Origin: an uncultured Clostridia bacterium
Lineage (GTDB): Bacteria; Bacillota; Clostridia; Lachnospirales; Lachnospiraceae
NCBI GenBank assembly: GCA_946611595.1
Contig: CAMODY010000081.1
Location: 1 to 8,179, forward strand
Reading direction: 5' to 3'
DNA length: 8,179 nucleotides
Numbering within the stretch: the stretch's first letter is position 1; each line of letters opens with the position of its first letter. A program made the position numbers and the translations under genes. This document shows, piece by piece, positions 1-6,687 of this stretch. Below the pieces are notes generated by a model. That model saw only the letters and a program-made list of their open reading frames with translations. It had not been told where the DNA came from and made no database searches.

Positions 1-2
1 TT

Positions 3-2225
3 ACGGAGTTCTATGAGAATCCTCCGGCTTCTGTCGGCTGCATTTATATCGGGCCTCTTAAGGCGTTGATCAATGATCAATTTTATAGATTGACAGAGCT
101 TTGCGAGGAAGCGGAGATTCCTGTCTGGCATTGGCATGGCGATGTTTCACAGAATCATAAAGAAAAACTGATGCGGCATCCTTCCGGCATTTTGCAGATC
201 ACACCGGAATCTTTAGAAGCTATTTTGTTACATAAACACTCGGCGATTCCAGGACTTTTCGGCGACCTTCGGTATATTGTCATTGATGAAGTGCACTCCC
301 TTTTAAGAGGCGACCGCGGAGGGCAGACGATCTGTTTGATCGAGAGGCTTTCGAGACTGGCGGGAGTTAATCCAAGAAGGATCGGACTTTCTGCAACGAT
401 CGGTGATCCGGAAATGGTCGGAGAGTTTCTATCTCTCGGAACCGGACGGAGGACGATCGTTCCGAAGATAGATGCAAAGGGAACCAAATGGCGGATTTCG
501 ATGGAACATTTCTACATTAAAGATACGCAAGCCGGCGAAGGAAAAGATGAGATAATCGCAACGCAAAAACCGGTACTGATCACGCCTTATGCAGAGGAAA
601 AGTTTGCAAATACATGGAAAGCGGAGAATGACAATCATTCTTTGGCACTGGAAAGCACAAGTATTGTAGCTGCAGCTGAAAGCAACGAAGATGGCTCTGC
701 GGATTTTGAGTTCGAAGTTGTCCCGCCGGCACCGGTAAATGCAGATCCCGGGATCGGCTACATTTTTGAACATACAAGAGGAAAGAAATGCCTGGTCTTT
801 GTTAATTCCAGGGAAGAGTGTGAGGCGGTAACAACGAGCCTTCGTCATTACTGCGAACGTAATCATGAACCGGACCGTTTCCTGATCCATCATGGCAATC
901 TTTCCGCGTCCTTCAGGGAAACGGCAGAGTGGATCATGAAAGATGATTCCCAGCTGCAGACAACGGTAACGACCGCAACATTAGAACTCGGGATAGATAT
1001 CGGCCGCTTAGAAAGGGCGTTTCAGATCGATGCGCCGTGGACCGTATCCGCTTTCCTACAGCGCCTTGGAAGAACAGGCCGGAGAGAATTGCCGCCTGAA
1101 ATGTGGTTCGTGATTCGGGAAGATGAGCCGGAAATGCGTGCGATGCTGCCGTCTACAATTCCGTGGAAAATGCTTCAGGCAATTGCGGTTGTTCAGCTTT
1201 ATTTAGAAGAACGCTGGGTAGAACCCCCGCGCTTAGATCGACTGCCATTCAGCTTGCTGTATCATCAGACTATGAGCATCCTGGCTTCGGGCGGAGAGCT
1301 TTCTCCTGCAGCTTTGGCTGAGAGGGTACTGACTTTAAAATACTTTCATCGTATTTCTCAAGATGATTTTAAAGAACTGCTTCTGCACCTGATTGAGATC
1401 GACCATATCGAACGGACGGAACGAGGCGGCTTGATCGTTGGCCTTGTGGGAGAACGTGTGATCAACTCCTTCAAGTTTTATGGAGTATTTCGGGAGGATG
1501 AAGAGTTTACTGTACGGAATGAATCCCAGGAACTTGGAACGATCGTACTTCCGCCGCCTCCCGGAGAGAAGATCGCGATTGCTGGTGCTGTGTGGACTGT
1601 GTTAGATGTTGACCGGAAAAAGCACTTGGTTTACTGCGAACCGGTAAAAGGAAACGTGCCGGCCTACTTCGGACAGTGCGCGGGAGATCTTCATACAAAA
1701 GTTCTTGAGAGAATGCGGAAAGTCCTTCAGGAAGATAAGTCCTATCCATACATGATGCACAATGCTGTAGCGCGCTTAAATCAAGCGCGATTTACTGCGA
1801 GAGCAGCCGAGACGGATAAAGAAGTTCTGATCCACCTTGGAGGAGATATGTGGTGCCTTCTTCCGTGGCTTGGAACGTATGCATTCCTGGCGATGGAACG
1901 GTTTTTGAAGATCAAATGTGCAGCAAGGCTTGGACTTAGAAACCTGGATCCTTCCAGGCCATTCTTTATTCAGTTCAGCATGAAGGCAGATAAAGAGACC
2001 TTCTTTCAGGTCCTTTTTGAAGAAATTGAAAAGCCGATCGATCCGTTGGAACTGGTTTATCCGAATGAGGTTCCAATCTTTGATAAATACGATGATTATG
2101 TTCCGGAAAGTCTGATGAAGAAAGGCTTTGCATATGGAGTGCTGGATCTGGAAGGCCTGAAAAAACGCATATTAGAATGGAAATCTGAAAAGTATCGTTT
2201 AACCGATAATCAGGATTTGCTATAA
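3..2225 (+). CDS. Lhr-like superfamily 2 DEAD/DEAH-box helicase, 5' end missing
   Basis: An ATP-dependent nucleic-acid helicase, cytoplasmic, probably in DNA repair as for other Lhr-type enzymes (family knowledge). The reading frame is open from the first bases, so the start and the Walker A motif lie upstream of the window; a TTG at 66 is internal, because motif Ia (IGPLKALIND, about 48-77) lies across it. Visible motifs in order: Ib-like ITPESLEAI near 204, motif II DEVH at 285-296, motif III SAT at 390-398, motif IV LVFVNSREE near 792, motif V TLELGIDIG near 978 and motif VI QRLGRTGRR near 1059. After the two RecA-like domains come a winged-helix-like segment (about 1200-1450) and a long C-terminal region, as in the Lhr core. 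An acidic, low-complexity insert lies between motifs III and IV (about 610-750). 740 residues are visible. The G-rich palindrome begins four bases after the stop and may end the transcript. Helicase family is certain; the Lhr subgroup is likely. Confidence 0.9.
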   Translation, partial: TEFYENPPASVGCIYIGPLKALINDQFYRLTELCEEAEIPVWHWHGDVSQNHKEKLMRHPSGILQITPESLEAILLHKHSAIPGLFGDLRYIVIDEVHSLLRGDRGGQTICLIERLSRLAGVNPRRIGLSATIGDPEMVGEFLSLGTGRRTIVPKIDAKGTKWRISMEHFYIKDTQAGEGKDEIIATQKPVLITPYAEEKFANTWKAENDNHSLALESTSIVAAAESNEDGSADFEFEVVPPAPVNADPGIGYIFEHTRGKKCLVFVNSREECEAVTTSLRHYCERNHEPDRFLIHHGNLSASFRETAEWIMKDDSQLQTTVTTATLELGIDIGRLERAFQIDAPWTVSAFLQRLGRTGRRELPPEMWFVIREDEPEMRAMLPSTIPWKMLQAIAVVQLYLEERWVEPPRLDRLPFSLLYHQTMSILASGGELSPAALAERVLTLKYFHRISQDDFKELLLHLIEIDHIERTERGGLIVGLVGERVINSFKFYGVFREDEEFTVRNESQELGTIVLPPPPGEKIAIAGAVWTVLDVDRKKHLVYCEPVKGNVPAYFGQCAGDLHTKVLERMRKVLQEDKSYPYMMHNAVARLNQARFTARAAETDKEVLIHLGGDMWCLLPWLGTYAFLAMERFLKIKCAARLGLRNLDPSRPFFIQFSMKADKETFFQVLFEEIEKPIDPLELVYPNEVPIFDKYDDYVPESLMKKGFAYGVLDLEGLKKRILEWKSEKYRLTDNQDLL

Positions 2226-2229
2226 TGAC

Positions 2230-2256
2230 GTGACAAGGGGACGGTTCTTTTGTCAC
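2230..2256 (+). repeat. 27-bp dispersed palindromic repeat, copy 1 (G-rich orientation)
   Basis: The sequence begins GTGACAA, has a centre containing GGGGACGG, and ends TTGTCAC. It is an exact reverse complement of 6658-6684 over all 27 bases. The outer arms pair perfectly for 7 bp. Read as RNA on this strand, G-U pairs extend the stem to 11 bp around a five-base ACGGU loop, and an ATTTT tract follows. It starts four bases after the helicase stop codon. It resembles REP-like palindromes seen scattered in Clostridia genomes (recalled, not searched). It may also act as a weak terminator for the helicase gene. Confidence 0.9.
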
Positions 2257-2300
2257 ATTTTGAAATGAAAAAGGAGAATCAATTATCTGTCCTGAATATT

Positions 2301-2307
2301 AAAGGAG
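2301..2307 (+). promoter_or_regulatory. Ribosome binding site of the thioesterase gene
   Basis: AAAGGAG lies seven bases before the ATG at 2315 and fixes that start. A second, similar motif (AAAAAGGAG near 2267-2275) has no usable start codon at the right distance and appears to be unused. Confidence 0.75.
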
Positions 2308-2314
2308 CAATATC

Positions 2315-2731
2315 ATGGAAGCATACAAACATCTCGTGCAGTATTATGAGACAGACAAAATGGGAATCACCCACCACTCAAACTACATCCGCTGGATGGA
2401 AGAGGCCAGAGTGAATTTCTTAGAGCAGGCAGGTTGGCCATTTGCAAAACTCGAGAAGCAGGGATTTGCTTCCCCGGTCATCAAAGTTGAATGCAAATAT
2501 ATCCGTCCTACGACTTTTTCGGATACGATTTTGATCAATACCTGTGTTGCAAGTTTTGACGGTATACGGATGACCTTTGAATATGAAATGAGCAAAGAAG
2601 ACGGCACAGTCGTTTGCGTTGGACAGTCTTCCCATTGTTTCGTGGATATGAAGGGCAAGCCGCTCCGTGCAGACAAAGCGTGCCCGGAGTTTTGTGAGAC
2701 GATGATGCAATACAAGAAAGCGGAAGAATAA
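2315..2731 (+). CDS. Acyl-CoA thioesterase, YbgC/FadM-type hotdog fold (4HBT family)
   Basis: A 138-residue single hotdog domain, the usual length for this family, predicted to hydrolyse acyl-CoA (or 4-hydroxybenzoyl-CoA-like) thioesters in the cytoplasm. The family signature is at the N-terminus: YYETDKMG with the expected catalytic Asp at residue 14, followed by HHSNYIRWMEEAR (20-32), the start of the long hotdog helix. The later VECKYIRPTTFSDTI segment (about 58-72) and the SSHCFVD strand near 105-111 also match the fold. The ATG is chosen because of the AAAGGAG site seven bases upstream. There is no signal peptide. The gene is 56 bases ahead of the XRE regulator with no clear terminator between them, so the two may be co-transcribed. 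The substrate cannot be read from the sequence; the family is promiscuous, and the wider locus offers only a weak hint towards aromatic acyl-CoA. Confidence 0.87.
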   Translation: MEAYKHLVQYYETDKMGITHHSNYIRWMEEARVNFLEQAGWPFAKLEKQGFASPVIKVECKYIRPTTFSDTILINTCVASFDGIRMTFEYEMSKEDGTVVCVGQSSHCFVDMKGKPLRADKACPEFCETMMQYKKAEE

Positions 2732-2787
2732 AACAAGATAGCCGCTGTTATAGTTTTTGGAGTCATGCATGAAAAGTGAGGTCGGTC

Positions 2788-3225
2788 ATGGCAAATAAAG
2801 TTGGAAATTTAATTAAGAAAGCAAGAACAGAAGCAGGACTTACGCAGGAACAGCTGGCAAAAAAGGTAAGAAACTGCAGTACATCTGATATCGGGAAAGC
2901 GGAGCGTGGTGAGATCCGGCTGACAAACGACCAACTGAAGCAGATTGCGAAAGCGACAGGCGTAACGCAGAAATCCTTAACGGATGCGGCAGCTTCCAGT
3001 ACTTATAAAAATAGCTCCTCATCAAGCAATTCCTCTGGAACGTCCGCTAAAGGCAGTATGAAGGTATCCGCGACGGAGAAGAAACTTGTGGAGCTTTACC
3101 GCAAGGCGGATGCCTCTACGAAGAAAAAGGCCATGGAACTTCTGCAAAAGAGTGCAACAATCGATGAGCTGAGTGATGGGATCGGAACTTTGCTGGGAAG
3201 CGCGATCGAGTATTTTACGAAATAA
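2788..3225 (+). CDS. XRE-family transcriptional regulator with Ser-rich linker
   Basis: A 145-residue protein. Residues 5-65 form a Cro/C1-type helix-turn-helix (GNLIKKARTEAGLTQEQLAKK, then STSDIGKAERGEIRLTNDQL), which binds DNA. A Ser/Asn/Gly-rich linker (about 68-90, with SSSSSNSSG) joins it to a helical, charged C-terminal segment (92-145) that could be a dimerisation or ligand domain and that I do not recognise. The ATG at 2788 is chosen over an in-frame GTG at 2776 because a GAGGT site (2778-2782) lies five bases before it and the helix-turn-helix begins directly after. A strong terminator follows, so this gene ends its transcription unit. The regulated genes are unknown; the thioesterase just upstream and the sulfotransferase just downstream are the obvious candidates. 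It lacks integrase or phage neighbours, so a phage repressor role is not suggested. Confidence 0.85.
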   Translation: MANKVGNLIKKARTEAGLTQEQLAKKVRNCSTSDIGKAERGEIRLTNDQLKQIAKATGVTQKSLTDAAASSTYKNSSSSSNSSGTSAKGSMKVSATEKKLVELYRKADASTKKKAMELLQKSATIDELSDGIGTLLGSAIEYFTK

Positions 3226-3262
3226 ATAATCTTATTAAATCAAAATATGAGTCGTATGAATG

Positions 3263-3297
3263 ATCAGGGCATAACTTTTGGTTATGCCCTGATTCTT
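3263..3297 (+). terminator. Rho-independent terminator after the XRE gene
   Basis: A perfect 13-bp stem (ATCAGGGCATAAC at 3263-3275 with its complement at 3281-3293), a TTTTG loop, and a T-rich tail TTCTTTCT. It begins 37 bases past the stop codon and separates the XRE unit from the sulfotransferase promoter. Confidence 0.9.
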
Positions 3298-3305
3298 TCT
3301 ATGTA

Positions 3306-3335
3306 TTGGGAAAAATCTTCTCCTAAAAATATAAT
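3306..3335 (+). promoter_or_regulatory. Sigma-A type promoter of the sulfotransferase gene
   Basis: A perfect -10 box TATAAT (3330-3335) is preceded by TTGGGA (3306-3311), an 18-base gap between them. Transcription would start near 3342, giving a leader of about 50 bases before the ATG at 3391. It follows the terminator of the preceding gene directly, as expected for a separate unit. Confidence 0.7.
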
Positions 3336-3390
3336 TTAGACAGAAACATAAAACGTGTCCGATTTTATTTTCAAAAACAGGAGGAGAAAA

Positions 3391-5328
3391 ATGAAAAACA
3401 AATTCTTACGTTATGCAGCAGTTACGGCAACCGTTGCAGCTCTTGCGGGCGTTGCTGTAGGATGTGGATCTAACGCACAGCCGGCAGGCAGCGGAAGCGC
3501 AGTATCCGGCAGCGCAGCTGCAGCACCGACTGCAGTTATCACATGCGATATTTCCGATATCGATTACGCAAAAGTTGAGTTTGACTATACCGACCAGATT
3601 GCTTCCGAAATGGCAGCAGTTGCGATGGTTCCGCAGGCTGCTGCAATCGAACTTACAGCAGCAGATGCAAATGGAGCAACAGGTGTTATGATCGTTCCGT
3701 CCATCGATGCTGCAAATACAACAGATTATTACATGAACGCATATGTAGCAGGGAATACCATCAACTTTGCAGGCGGAATCGCATCCGCACAGAGCAGCAT
3801 CTCCGGCGCACTTCCGGTTGCAGGCGGTGCAGTCGCTTATACAGCAGCACCGATTGATGGAAAGACCATGGCAGATGAAGTCATTACCTTTACAATGGCA
3901 AGCGGCGCAACTTATAAAGTTCATATGCTTCCGGAAACTTTCCCTACTTTAGAAATTACTGGTGAAGGAGTGGCAGCAGACAATGCAGGTGTTTACAGCG
4001 TAGCGCTTGATAAATTTATGATCCGTGTTAATACTGACGGACAGATTATTTACTACAGAAACATGGGCCAGGTTGGCGAAGAGCTGATGGTAGAAAATTT
4101 CGCGCCACAGAATTTTGGGGATAAGCAGTTCTATTCTGCATTTGTAGAACTCCATCCGGATTTTAGAAATGCACAGGGTGGATATTCTTCCGGCTTCTAT
4201 CTGGTTATGAATGAAAACTATCAGGATATCGATCAGGTTACCCTGGCAGCAAATGATGAAGAAAACCATAAACATGGTGAAGGTTATCTTGACCAGCACG
4301 AGTTTCAGGTAATGGGCGAGAACCACTACATGCTTTTAAGCTACACCCCGCTCCTGGTTGGAAATCTTCCAGACAGCCTTGAAGGCATTGATGGCGGCAA
4401 GACAGCTTATGTATGGGCAGGAATCATGCAGGAAGTACAGGACGGCAAGGTTGTAAGCGAAGTCAACACAGCTGATTATCCGCTCCTTTATGAGTCTGCT
4501 GTTGAGAAGATCAATTATGCAGGAAGTACGGATCAGGGTGTAAACGTTGTAGTTGGCCAGAACGAAGTATTCTCACTTGCAGATGGTATCCAGGATTATG
4601 TACATGTAAACAGTATTGATTACACGCTTGATCCGGACGGAACCGCTGACAAGATCTTAGTTTCTATGCGTGACCAGTCTGCAGTCTTCCAGTTCGATAT
4701 CGATACCGGAGCTATGGAATGGATCCTTGGCGGAAAAGCAAGCACCCTTGGTGGATTTGAAGAGTATGCCGGAACCCGCACAGATGATAACGGCGCAGCG
4801 TTCAATGCGTTGACATTTGGACAGCACTTTGCAAGATATACAAATAAAGCAGCAGACGGAACAATTTCCGGAAATACAGAAATCAGCGTATTTGATAATC
4901 ACACAGGAGTGGCACCGTTCCTTACTGTTATGGATCCAGCAACATTGACAAGAGTTTTCAAAGCGACGATTGATGAGAAGGCTGGTACCGCAACGATCTC
5001 TGATGTGGTTAATGGAATCGATCTGAATGAGAAAACAGGCAAATATCATAATGCAAGTCACTGTGGAAGCGTACAGTATGAAAATGATAACGCAGTTGTA
5101 ATCGGCTGGGGTCTCCATGGTGTTATCGATAACTTCGGACCGATGGTTCCGGAAGGAACGATGAAAGATGCGGGCTTCGATGATCTTCGCATCGGCAGCA
5201 TTCCGATTTTCACGGAATATGATATGGCTGGAGATACGGTGACATTTGAACTGAGTGCAACAAGGAATCCGAATGTGAAGAGTTCTGAAGCATTCTTCTC
5301 CTATCGGACATATAAGACGGCGAAATAA
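3391..5328 (+). CDS. Arylsulfotransferase-like (aryl-sulfate sulfotransferase) lipoprotein
   Basis: A 645-residue predicted surface lipoprotein of the PAPS-independent arylsulfotransferase family, which moves sulfate from one phenolic sulfate ester to another phenol. The start at 3391 has an AGGAGGAG site (3379-3386) and opens a signal peptide with lipobox AVGC (Cys25), then a Ser/Gly/Ala-rich tether. Residues about 50-230 are an Ala-rich, beta-type N-terminal domain. The rest has family hallmarks in order: DQHEFQ (His303), DYVHVNSID (His405, Asn407), LVSMRDQS (Arg427), EWILGG, FGQHFARY (His479) and SHCGSVQ (His557), with VIGWG after it. By order and spacing these parallel the E. coli AssT active-site His, His/Asn, Arg and sulfated His; this correspondence is inferred. 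The mature protein has only Cys52 and Cys558 besides the lipid Cys, and no DsbL/DsbI neighbour is seen. It is a single-gene unit with its own promoter and terminator. Arylsulfotransferase activity is known in gut Eubacterium. The family call is good; the substrate is unknown. Confidence 0.82.
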   Translation: MKNKFLRYAAVTATVAALAGVAVGCGSNAQPAGSGSAVSGSAAAAPTAVITCDISDIDYAKVEFDYTDQIASEMAAVAMVPQAAAIELTAADANGATGVMIVPSIDAANTTDYYMNAYVAGNTINFAGGIASAQSSISGALPVAGGAVAYTAAPIDGKTMADEVITFTMASGATYKVHMLPETFPTLEITGEGVAADNAGVYSVALDKFMIRVNTDGQIIYYRNMGQVGEELMVENFAPQNFGDKQFYSAFVELHPDFRNAQGGYSSGFYLVMNENYQDIDQVTLAANDEENHKHGEGYLDQHEFQVMGENHYMLLSYTPLLVGNLPDSLEGIDGGKTAYVWAGIMQEVQDGKVVSEVNTADYPLLYESAVEKINYAGSTDQGVNVVVGQNEVFSLADGIQDYVHVNSIDYTLDPDGTADKILVSMRDQSAVFQFDIDTGAMEWILGGKASTLGGFEEYAGTRTDDNGAAFNALTFGQHFARYTNKAADGTISGNTEISVFDNHTGVAPFLTVMDPATLTRVFKATIDEKAGTATISDVVNGIDLNEKTGKYHNASHCGSVQYENDNAVVIGWGLHGVIDNFGPMVPEGTMKDAGFDDLRIGSIPIFTEYDMAGDTVTFELSATRNPNVKSSEAFFSYRTYKTAK

Positions 5329-5363
5329 TTGCCAAGTGCTTTAAAATTCTTTTCATAACTTTA

Positions 5364-5393
5364 GGGAGGGCTCGTATTGAGTCCTCCTTTTTT
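5364..5393 (+). terminator. Rho-independent terminator after the sulfotransferase gene
   Basis: GGAGGGCTC (5365-5373) pairs with GAGTCCTCC (5379-5387), nine pairs including one G-U, around a GTATT loop, followed by six Ts (5388-5393). It lies 36 bases after the stop codon. Confidence 0.9.
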
Positions 5394-5463
5394 GTTAAGG
5401 AGATTTCTTCAGCCATATCAGTCGGGTGTTCCACTTTTTAGAAAAGCGATTTATAGACAGATG

Positions 5464-5472
5464 TGATATACT
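5464..5472 (+). promoter_or_regulatory. Extended -10 promoter of the LysR gene
   Basis: TGATATACT holds an extended -10 (TGn followed by TATACT at 5467-5472). No good -35 box is present at 17 bases, which fits extended -10 dependence or activator control. Transcription would begin near 5479, inside the inverted repeat described at 5477-5493. Confidence 0.5.
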
Positions 5473-5476
5473 AATC

Positions 5477-5493
5477 CTGCTTTATAAAAGCAG
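5477..5493. promoter_or_regulatory. Perfect inverted repeat at the LysR transcription start, possible operator
   Basis: CTGCTTT and AAAGCAG are perfect 7-bp arms around ATA. The site covers the predicted transcription start and ends next to the ribosome binding site (GAAGGG, 5492-5497). A regulator dimer bound here would block initiation. As RNA it could instead fold near the ribosome binding site. The symmetry is seen; the function is inferred. Confidence 0.4.
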
Positions 5494-5505
5494 AAGGGTA
5501 AAGTT

Positions 5506-6384
5506 ATGAAACTGATACAGATCCAATATTTTTTGACTGTGGCGGAATGTAGGAGCATAACAAAAGCAGCGGAGCAGATGTTTGTTTCTCAGCCTGCACT
5601 AAGTAAACAGATGAATCTTCTGGAAGAAGAGCTGGGGGTGCAATTGATGAAGCGAACATCTTCAGGTATTGTGCTGACGGAAATCGGTGAGGAATTTGCA
5701 AAAGATTGCAGGATCATTATTCATGATGTTGATAAAGCCGTTTCCAAAGCGGTAAATGCTAGCCATAAGACTCCGGGCGTCCTTCGTGTCGGCTGTTTTG
5801 ATGGTGCGGTGGTAGAAGATTTCCTGCCGGCTTTTTATGCTTATTTCCGCAAAAAAGCTCCGGGAATGCAGATCAAACTGGGCAGAAATGCCTTTAGTGA
5901 AAATCGAAAAGCATTAGATTCTGATGCAATCGATATGTTGATAGAGTTAAACTTTCCTTTTGTTCCGGAGGACCCATATCTGAAAGGTTATGAGACAAAA
6001 GTTTTATCAGCAAGAGAAGGTGCTTTTATTTATTCTGACAATTCTCCACTTGCCAAGAAGAAAAAACTACGTGCGGGAGATTTCGAAAAAGAAATATGCT
6101 ATGTGCTCTCTAAAAAAAGAGAAGGCCAGCTTGTTATGCCGGCGTTGGATACTTTCCTTGGTTTGGGAATACAAAACCCTAAAATTGAGGAAGTGGATAA
6201 TTTCGCCACGCTGATGTCAAATATTAAACTCGGTCTGGGCTATAGTATACTTTCCAAAATGGCGGCAGATCTCAATCCGGGACTTCGGGCTTTTTCCTTG
6301 CCTGAAGAATTCGGTCTTAATGTTATTGCTGTATGGAAAAAAGATAATAAAAGAGTTAGTGGTTTAATGCAAGCATATAAGTAA
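5506..6384 (+). CDS. LysR-family transcriptional regulator
   Basis: A 292-residue protein, the standard length for the family. Residues 1-64 are the LysR winged helix-turn-helix: IQIQYFLTVAECRSITKAAE, QPALSKQMNLLEEELGVQL and the TEIGEEF end of the domain. A linker helix follows. From about residue 90 (LRVGCFDG) to the C-terminus is a periplasmic-binding-protein-like effector domain. It probably controls neighbouring genes in response to a small molecule, often an aromatic or organic acid in this family. The ATG at 5506 has GAAGGG eight bases upstream. The stop codon overlaps the ribosome binding site of the DUF1858 gene, so unlike most LysR genes it is co-directional and coupled to genes downstream. 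The sulfotransferase lies just upstream in the same direction. The inverted repeat at 5477-5493 may be an autoregulatory site. The effector is unknown. Confidence 0.93.
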   Translation: MKLIQIQYFLTVAECRSITKAAEQMFVSQPALSKQMNLLEEELGVQLMKRTSSGIVLTEIGEEFAKDCRIIIHDVDKAVSKAVNASHKTPGVLRVGCFDGAVVEDFLPAFYAYFRKKAPGMQIKLGRNAFSENRKALDSDAIDMLIELNFPFVPEDPYLKGYETKVLSAREGAFIYSDNSPLAKKKKLRAGDFEKEICYVLSKKREGQLVMPALDTFLGLGIQNPKIEEVDNFATLMSNIKLGLGYSILSKMAADLNPGLRAFSLPEEFGLNVIAVWKKDNKRVSGLMQAYK

Positions 6385-6394
6385 GGTGATAGTT

Positions 6395-6619
6395 ATGACG
6401 ATCAGTAAGAACACAAAATTAGCGGAACTTATGAACGCGTTTCCGTGGCTGATGGATGAAGCAGTTAAGCTGGACCCGAAGTTCAAAGTACTGAACAATC
6501 CAATCGGGAAAGCGTTTATTAAGAATTCCACGATTGAAGATCTTGCAGGTAAAGCAGGACTTTCTTCAAAGGAAATTCTTGATTGGATCCGTGAACAGAT
6601 TGAATCCCGAAATAAATAA
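6395..6619 (+). CDS. Small DUF1858-domain protein
   Basis: 74 residues, made almost entirely of one DUF1858-like domain: TISKNTKLAELMNAFPWL, LDPKFKVLNNPIGKAF and TIEDLAGKAGLSSKEILDWI. The xLDPKFKxLxNP core is typical of the version found alone or fused to DUF438/hemerythrin-like proteins. It contains no cysteine, so it is unlike the CxxC versions linked to hybrid-cluster proteins and has no metal ligands of that kind. The ATG at 6395 is chosen over an in-frame GTG at 6386 because AAGGTGAT, a long match to the anti-Shine-Dalgarno sequence, ends four bases before it. This site overlaps the LysR stop, suggesting coupled translation. Soluble and cytoplasmic. The molecular role of the family is unknown. 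Confidence 0.78.
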   Translation: MTISKNTKLAELMNAFPWLMDEAVKLDPKFKVLNNPIGKAFIKNSTIEDLAGKAGLSSKEILDWIREQIESRNK

Positions 6620-6657
6620 ATGTCAACATAAGAGAGGAGTAAAAGGCGACGGAAAAG

Positions 6658-6684
6658 GTGACAAAAGAACCGTCCCCTTGTCAC
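6658..6684 (-). repeat. 27-bp dispersed palindromic repeat, copy 2 (reverse orientation)
   Basis: An exact reverse complement of 2230-2256, with outer arms GTGACAA and TTGTCAC. On this (+) strand the centre reads AACCGTCCCC, so the extended G-U hairpin would form only in a minus-strand RNA, where a CTTTT tract follows it, parallel to the ATTTT after copy 1. It lies 38 bases after the DUF1858 stop and three bases before the ATG at 6688, and it places an in-frame GTG at 6658. Confidence 0.9.
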
Positions 6685-6687
6685 GAA

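Noticed and set aside
1975..2256. A minus-strand open frame starting in repeat copy 1, sharing its first residues with the frame that starts in copy 2.
   Set aside because: The shared N-terminus comes only from the repeat; the rest is antisense to the well-supported helicase and shows no domain or ribosome binding site.
2262..2300. A purine-rich AAAAAGGAG with an upstream ATG (2265) after repeat copy 1, as a possible leader peptide gene.
   Set aside because: No start codon lies at a normal distance after the motif, and the ATG at 2265 precedes it and reads out of frame through the thioesterase start without any recognisable peptide.
2260..2302. A promoter for the thioesterase gene starting with TTGAAA at 2260.
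   Set aside because: No -10 box of acceptable quality is found at 16-18 bases; the best candidates match weakly or overlap the ribosome binding site.
3406..3924. A long minus-strand frame rich in Cys inside the sulfotransferase gene.
   Set aside because: The Cys richness is the reverse reading of GCA (Ala) codons in the Ala-rich N-terminal domain; it has no ribosome binding site or known motif.
2257..6657. Treating the repeat-bounded 4.4 kb as a composite transposon or integrative element.
   Set aside because: No transposase, integrase or target duplication is visible, and the enclosed genes look like ordinary chromosomal genes with codon use similar to the flanks.
2230..6684. CRISPR repeats.
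   Set aside because: There are only two copies, inverted and more than 4 kb apart, with no spacer array and no cas genes.
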